A stretch of 64,000 nt of DNA from the NCBI RefSeq assembly GCF_000423205.1, contig NZ_AUHN01000005.1, positions 372,001 through 436,000 on the forward strand, read 5' to 3'. The stretch comes from Jonesia quinghaiensis DSM 15701. GTDB lineage: Bacteria; Actinomycetota; Actinomycetes; Actinomycetales; Cellulomonadaceae. Below, in pieces: positions 26,291 through 35,264 of this stretch. Numbering within the stretch: the first letter of the stretch is position 1; each line of letters begins with the position of its first letter. The notes under the pieces are model-generated. The model saw only the letters and a program-made list of their open reading frames with translations, had not been told where the DNA came from and made no database searches. Both the position numbers and the translations under genes were made by a program.

Positions 26291-26860
26291 ATGGACCGCA
26301 GTGGTGGCATAACTGAGCATGAAGCAGAGGAATTGGCACGCGAGAGCGCTGAGTACCACGCGCAGGCCAGCCAGTACCGTGCACATCCTGTCGCTGAACT
26401 CATCCGCCTCGTCATGGAGTGGACAACTCCGGTCATGCTTCAATCATTTGTGGACCAGGCCGAACTCCGCATTGATGCGGTTGACCTCCCACACTTTTCG
26501 TTCTTTGCACGATATGAAAAAATGCACCCCTCAGAGCTTGCCCGTCTGCGAGGCATCGGACCCTCAGCAGTGTCAAAACTGGTAGCCCGGCTTGCTGCAG
26601 CAGAATACGTCGTCCGCGAGTCGGACCCGATGGACCGGCGAGCGAACTACATCGTGCTCGCTCCTCAGGGGCAGGCGGCGGCAACCCGATATTTCAAAGC
26701 TGCCCAACAACAACTTGATGCCGTTATATCTGACTGGACCCCGAAAGAACGAGAGACTTTTACCCGGCTTGTGCAAGGCATCAGTGCCCAGTGGGCCGCT
26801 TATACCGCTGACACTCGGTCAGGCGCTTTACCCAGTAGCTTGGATGAGTACGTCATCTAA
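26291..26860 (+). CDS. MarR-family transcriptional regulator
   Basis: A 189-residue winged-helix protein. An N-terminal helical extension is followed by the MarR core: the recognition region LARLRGIGPSAVSKLVARLAAAEYVVRESDP and the wing with the diagnostic DRRANYIVLAPQG. Long helices on both sides should form the dimer interface. GAGGG lies 6 nt before ATG 26291. Divergent from adhE across 394 bp, it may control that gene or itself, but no ligand can be inferred. It is followed 23 bp later by a small hairpin (26884-26900) and then the FMN riboswitch of an unrelated gene. Confidence 0.85.
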   Translation: MDRSGGITEHEAEELARESAEYHAQASQYRAHPVAELIRLVMEWTTPVMLQSFVDQAELRIDAVDLPHFSFFARYEKMHPSELARLRGIGPSAVSKLVARLAAAEYVVRESDPMDRRANYIVLAPQGQAAATRYFKAAQQQLDAVISDWTPKERETFTRLVQGISAQWAAYTADTRSGALPSSLDEYVI

Positions 26861-26902
26861 GTCAGTTCACGTAAGATACTTCTGTGCGTGTAGTGCGCAC
26901 AT

Positions 26903-27025
26903 GTGCTCCGGGGTCGGTGAAAGTCCGAACCGGCGGTGATAGTCCGCGACCCGAACGAGGAACCTCGAACGGTTGAACCGGTGGAACTCCGGTACCGACA
27001 GTCAAAGTCTGGATGGGAGAAGCAC
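26903..27025 (+). promoter_or_regulatory. FMN riboswitch (RFN element)
   Basis: Highly conserved RFN segments appear in order: GGGGTCGGTGAAAGTCCGA, ACCGGCGGTGATAGTCCGCG, GGTGGAACTCCGGTACCGAC and AGTCTGGATGGGAGAAGCAC, with the P1 stem formed by GTGCTCC and GGGAGAAGCAC. It binds FMN and switches off expression of the downstream flavin-related gene. Between the aptamer and the start codon lies a Shine-Dalgarno sequestering stem, so control is probably translational. Confidence 0.95.
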
Positions 27026-27081
27026 ACTAGCTCTGCTCTGCAGCGAGCCGATATACTCGCGCGCACCGGAGTACGAGTATG

Positions 27082-27113
27082 TCCTCCCCGACGGCACGTT
27101 CGGATATGGAGGA
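27082..27113 (+). promoter_or_regulatory. Shine-Dalgarno sequestering stem of the FMN riboswitch
   Basis: TCCTCC (27082-27087) is complementary to GGAGGA (27108-27113), which is the ribosome binding site of ribM. The inner CCGA/TCGG pairing extends the stem across an ATAT bulge. Just upstream, ATACTCG and CGAGTAT (27074-27080) can pair and would compete with it, the expected anti-sequestor logic. Confidence 0.6.
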
Positions 27114-27115
27114 AC

Positions 27116-27805
27116 ATGACTGTCATCGAATGGCTATTTAACGCGCAACTGCACCTTGGCGATCAAAGCCTGCTGTGGCGGGAACTCATCGGTAATCTTT
27201 TTGGGTTAGCCTCCGCATTAGGCGGGATGCGGCGCAAAGTTTGGGCGTGGCCTGTTGGGATAGCGGGCAATATTTTATTGTTCACCGTTTTTATGGGATC
27301 CATTTTCCATTCCGCGCAACATGTGAACTTGCTAGGCCAAGCTGGCCGCCAAGTCATGTTCATCGCCGTGTCGATTTATGGCTGGCACCAGTGGAAAAGC
27401 CGCACAAGCGGCGCCGAAGCGCAAATAGTGCCGCGGTGGGCCTCTCGGAAAGAACGCCTTCTTCTGATCGTTGCGCTGGTTGGTGGGACCGCGATCTTGA
27501 CACCGGCTTTCCGCGCATTGGGTTCATATGAGCCAGTATGGGCGGACGCCTGGATTTTCATGGGTTCCCTGCTTGCGACCTACGGCATGGCAAAAGGGTG
27601 GACTGAGTTTTGGCTCATCTGGGTTGCCGTGGACATCGTTGGTGTGCCGCTGCTGTTCTCAGCCGGGTACTACGCCACCGGGCTGATGTACGTGTTCTAC
27701 GGGGTCTTCACGTTGGCTGGCTTCTTTGTGTGGCTCCGTGTGTCGCGCCAACGAGAACGCATGCTCAACGCTGCTGATCACTCCGCCTCGACACCCGTGA
27801 ACTAA
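27116..27805 (+). CDS. ribM: Riboflavin transporter RibM (PnuX/PnuC family)
   Basis: A 229-residue membrane protein with about seven hydrophobic helices and the PnuC-like motifs GNxFG (IGNLFGLASALGGMRRKVWAWPVGIAGN), SIYGWHQW and a second half containing GYYATGLMYVFYGVFT. PnuC proteins carry nicotinamide riboside, but the copy under an FMN riboswitch in actinobacteria is RibM/PnuX, shown in Corynebacterium and Streptomyces to import riboflavin by facilitated diffusion. ATG 27116 is fixed by GGAGGA just upstream and by the riboswitch ending before it; the open frame runs further upstream into the aptamer. No rib synthesis gene is adjacent. The gene ends 12 bp before the convergent polymer gene. 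Confidence 0.9.
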   Translation: MTVIEWLFNAQLHLGDQSLLWRELIGNLFGLASALGGMRRKVWAWPVGIAGNILLFTVFMGSIFHSAQHVNLLGQAGRQVMFIAVSIYGWHQWKSRTSGAEAQIVPRWASRKERLLLIVALVGGTAILTPAFRALGSYEPVWADAWIFMGSLLATYGMAKGWTEFWLIWVAVDIVGVPLLFSAGYYATGLMYVFYGVFTLAGFFVWLRVSRQRERMLNAADHSASTPVN

Positions 27806-27816
27806 CACTTCGACAC

Positions 27817-28929
27817 TCAAGCACTGAGGGCGGTTTTCACCAGATGCTCAGTGCAGGTCCCATCAGGAGGAACAGAAACATACTGTGAGGCAAAACGCCG
27901 CAATCGAGTTTTGTCACCATCCCACGTTTCGAGGTGGTTCAGCAGGTCATCAAAGCTTCCCGCGATTGCTGAAGGGACCTCGGCGTCGAAGTCGATATAG
28001 AAACTCCGTTTTTCCTGGTAGTCCTCATAATCAGGGGCAAGAATAAATACCGGGACATCCGCAACGGCAGCTTCCAACATGATGGAAGAGTAGTCGGTCA
28101 CCAAAAAGTCAGCGGCCGCTATCAATTCGAAGGCGCTGTGCCCTGCGTAGCGTACAGAGGTGGTATCAAGTGAACCTGCCAGCGCAACTGGGTGTGGTTT
28201 CGCGATGAGGTTGTACCCGCGCTGCGCGAAGTAGCGGTGAAGTTCATCAGCAGCAAAGTGCTGCCCCTTTTGGAAAGTTGGAGCAAAAAGAACTGTTGGT
28301 CGTTGCGCCAGTTCAGGGAAAAGCCGGTGTAAACGGCGACGCTGCTCGCCCATGTAGTGGGGATTTGCGAGGAGATCCACGCGGGGCAAAGGGTTGACGG
28401 CAACGTACTGTGTTGTGGTGTTGAACGCCTCCGCGAAGGCAGGAACGCAGGCCGGTGCACTGCACATGACGAGATCGTAGTTCTGGTGCATGCGCATGAT
28501 GGTGGCGATCTCACTGCTGGATCCTTCTCCAGCATCGAGAATGGAGTACCCGAATCGCTTCAACGAACCTAGTGCATGCCATATTTGGATGATGGTGAGG
28601 CCGGGTTTGTGGCGGAGGAGAGAAACAGGGATGCAGTATGTGTCCACAATGACGATGCGTGAGGTAGCTATGTGCCGCATCTGGGTAAAAATGTGCCCCA
28701 AGTACCCCACTTTGCGTAGCACGCTGGTGTGAAACTCGTAGGTCAGAACCACCACGTCAGTGGTGGGGGACTGGCGGTGAAATTCCTGAACAAGGAGCTG
28801 GAAATCAATGGAGGGCGTGTTGCTTTGACGCGAAATCAGCGTGACTTTGTCGCGGCGACGTAACAGACGCATCGGCGCGTAAAGAACAGCAAGGACACCG
28901 CGGAGAAAATATGCGGCGTAGCGAATCAA
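27817..28929 (-). CDS. CDP-glycerol glycerophosphotransferase family protein, second of pair
   Basis: A 370-residue enzyme of the TagB/TagF family (Glyphos_transf), with the UDP-like glycosyltransferase B core. Visible motifs are WHALGSLKRFGYS (residues about 118-130, the donor-side His), FAPTFQKGQ, KPHP and VTDYSSIMLEAA near residue 278, all diagnostic of the family. Such enzymes transfer glycerol phosphate from CDP-glycerol to build teichoic-acid-like wall or capsule polymers at the inner membrane face. The amphipathic N-terminus (AAYFLRGVLAVLYAPMRLLRRR) should bind membrane. Its ATG overlaps the stop of the paralogue upstream by 4 bp. Exact role (primase or polymerase) is undetermined. Confidence 0.85.
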   Translation of the reverse strand: MIRYAAYFLRGVLAVLYAPMRLLRRRDKVTLISRQSNTPSIDFQLLVQEFHRQSPTTDVVVLTYEFHTSVLRKVGYLGHIFTQMRHIATSRIVIVDTYCIPVSLLRHKPGLTIIQIWHALGSLKRFGYSILDAGEGSSSEIATIMRMHQNYDLVMCSAPACVPAFAEAFNTTTQYVAVNPLPRVDLLANPHYMGEQRRRLHRLFPELAQRPTVLFAPTFQKGQHFAADELHRYFAQRGYNLIAKPHPVALAGSLDTTSVRYAGHSAFELIAAADFLVTDYSSIMLEAAVADVPVFILAPDYEDYQEKRSFYIDFDAEVPSAIAGSFDDLLNHLETWDGDKTRLRRFASQYVSVPPDGTCTEHLVKTALSA

Positions 28930-30086
28930 CGGCCTGCTCCCGCGCTGAGGAAAGGCATGATGAGTTGGTCGGTTACGCGACTGGTGGAGTGCCCGTCACA
29001 TGCGCCGCAAAAGAAGTCGAGGAACTCGGCTTGGGCGTCACGGTCCCACCTGTCCATTTCAATGGCGGAAATTAACTCATCGTAGTTTCGTGCGACTGGC
29101 CCAAAAGTGTACCGCTCGTAGGGGTAGTAGAAGTCGCGGGAGGCAATATATTCTTCCAGGTCAGGGCAGAAGAATATCGTTGGTCGCCCAAGTAGTGCGT
29201 AATCAAAAATGATTGATGAATAATCAGTGATGAGTAGATCCGCTGCCATGAGTAGCGAGTTGGTGTCCGCGAAGTCACTGAGATCGCGGAACCGCGGGTC
29301 ATCCTGAATGGCTGGGCGAGTAGTGACAAACGGGTGAGGTTTGTATCCGATAATCCAGTCAGGTCCCAACCGTGCCCCCAAATCTTCCCAATCAATCCAC
29401 TCATGTGCATAGTGGGCGGTGAGTTGGCCGTTACCACGGAAAGTGGGGGCAAAAACGAGGAACTTTTTATTGTCAGGGATGTCCAGTTGGTCGCGCACTC
29501 GAAGTGACGTTCGAGTCACTGTTGCGGCATCAAAAAATGGGTCGGTACGCGGAACGCCGGTGGCGTGGACCCGGGATAGGTCAATCCCAAAAGCCTCAGC
29601 AAAGTTAGCTCGCACTGACGGTGCAGAAACTATTGCTGCAGTGTAATTGCGGTGTGTGCGTGACCCCGCAATGGGCCCACCGGGTTTACCAGAACGGGAG
29701 AATCCCATCGTTTTGAACGCCCCAGAGGCGTGCCACAGTTGGAGCAACTGAGTTTTAGAGCTGATGGGGATTTGGTAGATCATCGGGTAGAAATCGTCCA
29801 ACACAATGACCTTGGCTGTTGCCATGAGCCGGCACAGGCGGATGCGTTCACGTAAGGGGAGGTGGTGGCGCAAACTCCGTTTGAGGACTGCCTCAATGTG
29901 GACACCGCGTTCGGTGAGTTCGTCATGGACCGCCGCCATGTTTCCCACAAGCCGGTCAGAAGACGTTGAGAGGAACAGGACCATGTCCCGTTGGCGGCGC
30001 ACGACCCGAAAGAAAAGGTATCCGAGGATGTAAGGGGTCTGGCGCAGAGTCTGCAGGAGCGACTTCGCCGAATGGGGCTGTGGCAT
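28926..30086 (-). CDS. CDP-glycerol glycerophosphotransferase family protein, first of pair
   Basis: A 386-residue paralogue with the same motif order: WHASGAFKTMGFSRSGKPGG, FAPTFRGNGQ, YKPHPF and ITDYSSIIFDYALLGRP near residue 300. An amphipathic N-terminal region (ILGYLFFRVVRRQRD) suggests membrane attachment. Together with the downstream gene it forms a two-gene unit probably making successive linkages of a glycerol-phosphate polymer, as TagB and TagF do. The required CDP-glycerol synthase (TagD) and export ABC pair are not in the window, while a TagO/WecA-type linkage-unit initiator is encoded at about 44.9 kb. Divergent from the DeoR regulator. Confidence 0.85.
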   Translation of the reverse strand: MPQPHSAKSLLQTLRQTPYILGYLFFRVVRRQRDMVLFLSTSSDRLVGNMAAVHDELTERGVHIEAVLKRSLRHHLPLRERIRLCRLMATAKVIVLDDFYPMIYQIPISSKTQLLQLWHASGAFKTMGFSRSGKPGGPIAGSRTHRNYTAAIVSAPSVRANFAEAFGIDLSRVHATGVPRTDPFFDAATVTRTSLRVRDQLDIPDNKKFLVFAPTFRGNGQLTAHYAHEWIDWEDLGARLGPDWIIGYKPHPFVTTRPAIQDDPRFRDLSDFADTNSLLMAADLLITDYSSIIFDYALLGRPTIFFCPDLEEYIASRDFYYPYERYTFGPVARNYDELISAIEMDRWDRDAQAEFLDFFCGACDGHSTSRVTDQLIMPFLSAGAGR

Positions 30087-30166
30087 TCCGCCATTTTAAC
30101 GTGTCTTTCCAGCGCTTTTTGTGGGGCGAATGTGATGACTCCACGGAGCAATGCGCAGGTCACGCG

Positions 30167-30194
30167 TTGCCCAAAGAGCTACCCCGGTTATACT
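30167..30194 (+). promoter_or_regulatory. Sigma-70-type promoter of the DeoR gene
   Basis: TTGCCC (30167-30172) and TATACT (30189-30194) with a 16-base spacer, upstream of the DeoR start at 30345. A 5' leader of about 145 nt is predicted. Confidence 0.6.
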
Positions 30195-30344
30195 GCCCAT
30201 CAGCGGACATGCCAGCATGCGGGATCTGCAGCGCGCTGACCGCCGTAGAAACGGGAAACGCACTCGTGACTCTGGGGCGACTGCGTGTACGATCACATCG
30301 TGCAGCCCCACGAAACGTGCGGACTGGCATGTGAAAGGATCACG

Positions 30345-31112
30345 GTGTACGCGCAAGAACGACAACAAGCCATGGCGCAACTCGTCATGGCGCGCGGACG
30401 GGTTTCTGTCAGCGAACTCGCCCAAGAATTTTCTGTCACCTCGGAAACAGTCCGGCGAGACCTCAGCGCCTTAGAGCGCATGCGACTTGTCCGCCGCCTT
30501 CACGGTGGGGCAGTGCCCGCCGCATCACTGACAGTCATGGAAAGCGGACTCGACGAACGCGACTCCAGCAAAGCGCGCGAAAAAGAGCGCATCGCCCTCG
30601 CCGCAATTGAGCACCTACCACCCACCGGTGGCAGCATCGCCATCGACGCGGGCAGCACCACTGCGCGCCTCGCACATTTCCTTCCCCGCGACACCCACCT
30701 CACAGCCTTCACCCACGGGGTGCCCATCGCGGCTCGCCTCGCTAACTTGCCGCACATCGAACTGCACCTACTGCCGGGAAAAGTACGCACGACAACCCAA
30801 GCGGCAGTCGGTTCCTTCACCGTAGACGCCATTTCACGCCTGCACATTGACGTGGTCTTCCTCGGCACCAATGGCATCAGCCTCGACCACGGGTTCTCCA
30901 CCCCAGACCCCGAAGAAGCAGCAGTCAAACGCGCACTTGTTGCCGCAGCCCGCACAGTGGTGATCCTTGCCGACACCGAAAAGTTCGGACGAGCAGCAAC
31001 AGTGAACTTCGCTGCCCTCGAAGACGTTGATATTCTTATCACTGACGGCGAACACCCAACTGTGCCGCACGACGCGCTCGCGGAACGTGGAATCACTGTC
31101 ATCGTTGCGTGA
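30345..31112 (+). CDS. DeoR-family sugar-metabolism regulator
   Basis: A 255-residue DeoR/GlpR-type repressor. The N-terminal winged helix reads RGRVSVSELAQEFSVTSETVRRDLSALE with the adjoining LHGGA motif, followed by the DeoRC sensor domain with IAIDAGSTTARLAHFL (ribose-5-phosphate-isomerase-like fold that binds phosphosugars), FLGTNGIS and LADTEKFGR. GTG 30345 is chosen because AAGGA lies 5 nt upstream. An ATG 60 bp earlier lacks a site. Relatives in actinobacteria usually sit next to fructose or glycerol genes; here the neighbours are teichoic-type transferases (divergent) and a tRNA, so the target is uncertain. A strong terminator follows. Confidence 0.85.
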   Translation: MYAQERQQAMAQLVMARGRVSVSELAQEFSVTSETVRRDLSALERMRLVRRLHGGAVPAASLTVMESGLDERDSSKAREKERIALAAIEHLPPTGGSIAIDAGSTTARLAHFLPRDTHLTAFTHGVPIAARLANLPHIELHLLPGKVRTTTQAAVGSFTVDAISRLHIDVVFLGTNGISLDHGFSTPDPEEAAVKRALVAAARTVVILADTEKFGRAATVNFAALEDVDILITDGEHPTVPHDALAERGITVIVA

Positions 31113-31207
31113 CCGCCAGCCCTACTTAAAGGCTTACGAACAATCTGAGAGGCAACAGTTATAGCGACTCTCACCTAGGTGGTCACGCAACACGCACACA
31201 CGCAACA

Positions 31208-31246
31208 AAGGAGGGGCGAGACATCTGAGATGTCTCGCCCCTCCTT
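31208..31246. terminator. Bidirectional terminator between DeoR gene and tRNA-Arg
   Basis: Perfect 18-bp inverted repeat (31208-31225 and 31229-31246) with a TGA loop. It can end the plus-strand DeoR transcript and the minus-strand tRNA transcript. Confidence 0.85.
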
Positions 31247-31254
31247 CTGTGGGT

Positions 31255-31326
31255 GCCCTCGATAGGATTCGAACCTACGACCTTCTGCTCCGGAGGCAGA
31301 CGCTCTATCCCCTGAGCTACGAGGGC
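31255..31326 (-). tRNA. tRNA-Arg (anticodon CCG)
   Basis: Read on the minus strand, 72 nt fold into a complete cloverleaf: acceptor GCCCTCG/CGAGGGC, D arm GCTCAGGGGATAGAGC, anticodon stem TCTGC/GCAGA with loop CTCCGGA (anticodon CCG, reads CGG), and T arm GTAGG-TTCGAAT-CCTAT. The discriminator base is A and the 3' CCA is not encoded. Confidence 0.97.
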
Positions 31327-31365
31327 AGGCAACCGCGTATCAGAATACCAGCATGTCAGGGCTCG

Positions 31366-32052
31366 TCACGCATCGAGCGCCACTGATGTGTCGCGTCTCT
31401 CAATATAGTGATCGATGTATCCGGCCATCTCTTCCATGGCGAGGTATTGATCACCCAAAATAATGGCTTCCACGAGGTCATCGTGGTCGTCGTTGGTGTG
31501 TGCTGACACGATGTGTTCCACGTTGCGCCGAATGTTTTGGCTCACTGCTTCAAGTAGTCCTTCGTACAGTGAGGCAAGAACAGGGTTGTGTGCCGCGCGC
31601 GTGACGGCGGAGTGCAACGCAACGTCGGCGTCAACCATGAGGTCGACGTCACCGGAGGAAAATGCTGCTTGGCGGGCAGCGTTTGTATCGCGCAGTAACT
31701 GAATGTCAGCTGGGGTTCGCCGTTGGGCTGCCAGGCGCGCAGCTTCCACTTCAAGACTGCGGCGCACCTCAAGAATGTGCTGGTAGTTGGCGTCTTCGAG
31801 GTGGCGCCCCATTGCCTGGCTCATTTCCGATGTGGAACGAACGTATGTCCCTGAGCCTTGCCGGCGGGTAAGTAAACCGGCATGGACAAGCGCCTGAACA
31901 GCCTCACGTACCGTGTTTCGCCCGACCCCAAGGAGTTGGGTGAGGTCAGGTTCCGTGGGGATGCGTTCGCCAACCGCCCACTCTCCGGAACGGATGCGAG
32001 CGCGCAGAGCAGCAACAGCTTGCTCAATAAGGTTGGAACGTTGCGTCGTCAT
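31366..32052 (-). CDS. GntR-family regulator, FadR subfamily (FCD domain)
   Basis: A 228-residue regulator. The N-terminal GntR winged helix (LRARIRSGEWAVGERIPTEPDLTQLLGVGRNTVREAVQALVHAGLLTRRQGSGTYV as successive motifs) is followed by an all-helical FCD ligand domain, with acidic and histidine residues that often bind a metal and a carboxylate ligand (DADVALHSAVTRAAHNPVL and the C-terminal YIDHYIER). Members control catabolism of sugar acids, lactate or amino acids. No catabolic operon is adjacent, so the target is unknown. It stands alone between tRNA-Arg and argS, transcribed away from argS. Confidence 0.85.
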   Translation of the reverse strand: MTTQRSNLIEQAVAALRARIRSGEWAVGERIPTEPDLTQLLGVGRNTVREAVQALVHAGLLTRRQGSGTYVRSTSEMSQAMGRHLEDANYQHILEVRRSLEVEAARLAAQRRTPADIQLLRDTNAARQAAFSSGDVDLMVDADVALHSAVTRAAHNPVLASLYEGLLEAVSQNIRRNVEHIVSAHTNDDHDDLVEAIILGDQYLAMEEMAGYIDHYIERRDTSVALDA

Positions 32053-32184
32053 GCGTGCCTAGTTTCTTGTGACTCACGTGAGCGCGACATTGAGCTCACA
32101 ACCATTGATCTGCTCATTAGCCTAGCGTGTCCGGCAGGCGTGCGGTAATGACGCAAGGCCTACTACAGCAGATAGAATCGGTGG

Positions 32185-33861
32185 GTGACTCCTGAAGAAC
32201 TCTCCCACGCATTGCACACCGCCCTTACTGCAGCGATCAATGACGGTGCTTTACCGTTGCCGCTTGATCAGTTGCCTGAGTCTATTCATGTTGAGCGACC
32301 CCGTCAGCGTGAGCATGGTGATTGGGCGACGAACATTGCGATGCAGTTGGCGAAGAAGGCGGGAATGGCTCCGCGTCAGTTCGCTGAAGTTCTTGCGCAG
32401 CGTCTGGGGCAGGCTTCTGGTGTGGCACGCGTTGATATTGCTGGGCCTGGGTTCCTCAATATTGTTCTTGATAAGGCTGCCGCTGGTGAGTTGGCGCGCA
32501 GTATTGTGCAGGCTGGCTCGGGGTATGGCCGTTCCACGGCACGTGCTGGTCGCAGCATTAACTTGGAGTTTGTGTCAGCGAACCCTACTGGGCCAATCCA
32601 CATTGGTGGTACCCGGTGGGCTGCTGTTGGTGATTCGCTTGCTCGTATTCTCAGTGCGACGGGTGCGGATGTGACTCGTGAGTATTACTTCAATGACCAT
32701 GGCGCGCAGATTGATCGTTTTGCTCGGTCGTTGTTGGCTGCTGCTCGTGGTCAGGCTGTTCCTGAGGATGGTTATGGCGGGCAGTACATTCATGACATTG
32801 CTGCCGCTGTTCTTCGCCTTGCGGAAGCTGAGGGTGTTGATACCACGGCTCTTGGCGACGCCGATGCGCAGGAGTTTTTCCGTGCGCGCGGTGTTGATCT
32901 CATGTTTGAGGAAATCAAAGAGTCGTTGCACAACTTTGGTGTGGAATTTGATGTGTTTTTCCACGAGAACCACCTGTATGAGACTGGTCAGGTGGAGCGG
33001 GCTATCGCGCGGTTGCGCGAGCTTGGGCATATTTTTGAGTCTGAGGGGGCAACCTGGTTGCGCACCACTGACTTTGGGGATGACAAAGACCGTGTGGTGC
33101 TGAAGTCTGATGGGGATGCCGCGTACATTGCCGGTGACATCGCCTATTACCTCGATAAGCGTGAGCGTGGCGCTGATGAAGTGGTCATGATGTTGGGTGC
33201 TGATCACCACGGTTACATTGGCCGCCTCATGGCGGTGTGTGCTGCGTTTGGTGACACTCCGCATAAGAACCTTGAGGTGCTTATTGGGCAGATGGTTAAC
33301 CTCGTGAAGGATGGCGAACCGTTGCGCATGTCTAAGCGTGCGGGCACGGTGGTGACGCTGGAGGATCTTGTGGAGATCGTCGGTGTGGACGCTGCCCGCT
33401 ATTCTTTGGCGCGTTCCTCAGTTGACCAGTCCATTGATATTGATCTTGACGTGTTGGCTAAAGCGTCCAATGAGAACCCTGTGTTTTACGTACAGTACGC
33501 CCACGCGCGGACTGCGAATGTTGCCCGTAATGCTGAGGCCGCCGGTGTGCGTCGTGATGATGCTTTTGATCCGTCAACGTTGGATCACGCCACGGAAACA
33601 GAGTTGCTGGGCCGCTTGACTGAGTTCCCTCGTATTGTTGAGCAGGCTGCGCAGTTGCGCGAACAGCACCGGGTGGCTCGCTACGCGGAGGCGTTGGCTG
33701 GTGCGTACCACAAGTGGTACGGCGAGTGCCGGGTGACCCCACTATCCGGGGAGTCTGTCACGGATCAGCACCGCACCCGTCTATGGCTCAATGATGCTAC
33801 TGGGCAAGTTTTGCGTAACGCTCTCGACCTCCTCGGGGTTTCTGCCCCCGAGCGCATGTAA
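32185..33861 (+). CDS. argS: Arginyl-tRNA synthetase
   Basis: A 558-residue class I synthetase. Visible are the Arg-S N-terminal domain, the HIGH-like [14 protein letters not shown] (HIGG at about residues 138-141), the KMSKS-like RMSKRAG and the C-terminal DALR anticodon-binding domain ending in the typical [10 protein letters not shown]. It charges tRNA-Arg with arginine; one such tRNA gene lies 860 bp upstream on the other strand. GTG 32185 opens the frame. Codon use here favours T-ending codons more than in neighbouring hom or the CNNM genes. It is followed 11 bp later by lysA, the classic actinobacterial argS-lysA-hom-thrCB order. Confidence 0.96.
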   Translation: MTPEELSHALHTALTAAINDGALPLPLDQLPESIHVERPRQREHGDWATNIAMQLAKKAGMAPRQFAEVLAQRLGQASGVARVDIAGPGFLNIVLDKAAAGELARSIVQAGSGYGRSTARAGRSINLEFVSANPTGPIHIGGTRWAAVGDSLARILSATGADVTREYYFNDHGAQIDRFARSLLAAARGQAVPEDGYGGQYIHDIAAAVLRLAEAEGVDTTALGDADAQEFFRARGVDLMFEEIKESLHNFGVEFDVFFHENHLYETGQVERAIARLRELGHIFESEGATWLRTTDFGDDKDRVVLKSDGDAAYIAGDIAYYLDKRERGADEVVMMLGADHHGYIGRLMAVCAAFGDTPHKNLEVLIGQMVNLVKDGEPLRMSKRAGTVVTLEDLVEIVGVDAARYSLARSSVDQSIDIDLDVLAKASNENPVFYVQYAHARTANVARNAEAAGVRRDDAFDPSTLDHATETELLGRLTEFPRIVEQAAQLREQHRVARYAEALAGAYHKWYGECRVTPLSGESVTDQHRTRLWLNDATGQVLRNALDLLGVSAPERM

Positions 33862-33872
33862 GGACAGTACCT

Positions 33873-35264
33873 GTGACTTTCCCCGTAACGGCCGATGCAC
33901 CGGTCAGCGAACGTGAAGCCCTCTCCGCGCATGTGTGGCCCGCGACTGCGCGCCTCGTGGACGGTGAGCTTCACGTTGCTGGTCTGCCTGTGAGTGAACT
34001 TGCTGGCGAACACGGAACTCCCACATTCTTTTTGGATGAGCAAGATTTCCGCGAACGCGCCAAGCGTTTTGTGTCGGCATTTCGGCAGGCTTTTTCTCCT
34101 CTTGGTGTTGAGGTTGATGTCTACTATGCGGGCAAGTCTTTCCTCTCGGTTGCGGTTGCCCGGTGGGCGCACGAGGAAGGGCTGCGCATTGATACTGCGT
34201 CAGGTGGCGAACTTGCTGTAGCGGAACGTGCGGGGATCGCAGGGGAGGACATCGGGCTGCACGGCAATAACAAGTCCGATGCGGAAATTCGGCGGGCCAT
34301 TTCGGGGCGCGTTGGGAGAATTGTTATTGATTCCCTCGATGAGATTGAGCAGATTGTTGCTTGTGCCACGTCGTTGGGGCGGGGGGCGCAGGACCCAGTT
34401 CCCGTGATGGTGCGGGTAACTACCGGCATTCATGCCGGTGGTCATGATTTCATTGCCACTGCACGCGAGGACCAAAAGTTTGGGCTTTCCCTTGCTGGCG
34501 GTACAGCGTTGGAGGCGCTGAGCCGAGTGTTGGACCACCCGGAGTTGCACTTGCTGGGTGCCCACGCGCACATCGGTTCTCAAATTCAAGATGCCACTGC
34601 TTTTGAACTGAACGCCCGCAAAATGTTGACGTTGCGTGCTGATCTGCACGCCCAGCGTGATTACCTGATGCCAGAACTTGACCTTGGTGGTGGCTACGGC
34701 ATTGCCTATACCCCCAGCGAAACACCCATTGACGTGCCGGACCTTGCTCAACGGTTGGCGGACACCATCGCAGGTGTTGCCAAGGAACTGAACACCTCAG
34801 TGCCGCGGTTGTCTATTGAACCTGGCCGTTCCGTGGTTGGGCCAGCCATGATCACCGTGTACCGGGTGGGGGTCGTGAAACCAGTGGTGACGGAGGAAGG
34901 CTTTACGCGCCTGTACGTGTCAGTAGATGGGGGCATGAGCGACAACATTCGCCCCGCACTGTACGGAGCGCAGTACACTGCGCGCCTCGCGAACCGTGCA
35001 GGTGACAGTGCTGGAGCTCTCGCCCGCGTTGTGGGTAAGCACTGTGAATCGGGGGACATCATCCTTGATGAAGTGATCATGCCTGCCGACATTCGCCGCG
35101 GTGACCTCATTGCGGTCGCGGCAACCGGCGCATACAACCGGTCCATGGCGTCGAACTACAACAACCTTTTGCGTCCACCAGTTGTTGCTGTGCGGGACGG
35201 GGTGGCGCGGGTGATCGTGCGACGCGAAACTGAAGACGACCTGCTCGCCACTGACTGCGGTTAG
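33873..35264 (+). CDS. lysA: Diaminopimelate decarboxylase
   Basis: A 463-residue PLP enzyme of the alanine-racemase fold that makes L-lysine from meso-diaminopimelate. The PLP lysine is Lys88 in DVYYAGKSFL; also visible are HGNNKSD, the HIGSQI segment, the phosphate-binding GGGYGIAY, EPGRSVVG and the dimer-shared CESGDIILDE with YNRSMASNYNN. GTG 33873 follows GGAC in the argS-lysA junction. Its stop codon TAG shares bases with the stop of the convergent small hypothetical gene. Both lysine supply and peptidoglycan DAP levels depend on this step. Confidence 0.96.
   Translation: MTFPVTADAPVSEREALSAHVWPATARLVDGELHVAGLPVSELAGEHGTPTFFLDEQDFRERAKRFVSAFRQAFSPLGVEVDVYYAGKSFLSVAVARWAHEEGLRIDTASGGELAVAERAGIAGEDIGLHGNNKSDAEIRRAISGRVGRIVIDSLDEIEQIVACATSLGRGAQDPVPVMVRVTTGIHAGGHDFIATAREDQKFGLSLAGGTALEALSRVLDHPELHLLGAHAHIGSQIQDATAFELNARKMLTLRADLHAQRDYLMPELDLGGGYGIAYTPSETPIDVPDLAQRLADTIAGVAKELNTSVPRLSIEPGRSVVGPAMITVYRVGVVKPVVTEEGFTRLYVSVDGGMSDNIRPALYGAQYTARLANRAGDSAGALARVVGKHCESGDIILDEVIMPADIRRGDLIAVAATGAYNRSMASNYNNLLRPPVVAVRDGVARVIVRRETEDDLLATDCG

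Noticed and set aside
26936-27115. 60-residue N-terminal extension of RibM
   Set aside because: The codons lie inside the FMN riboswitch; the ribosome binding site GGAGGA directly precedes ATG 27116.
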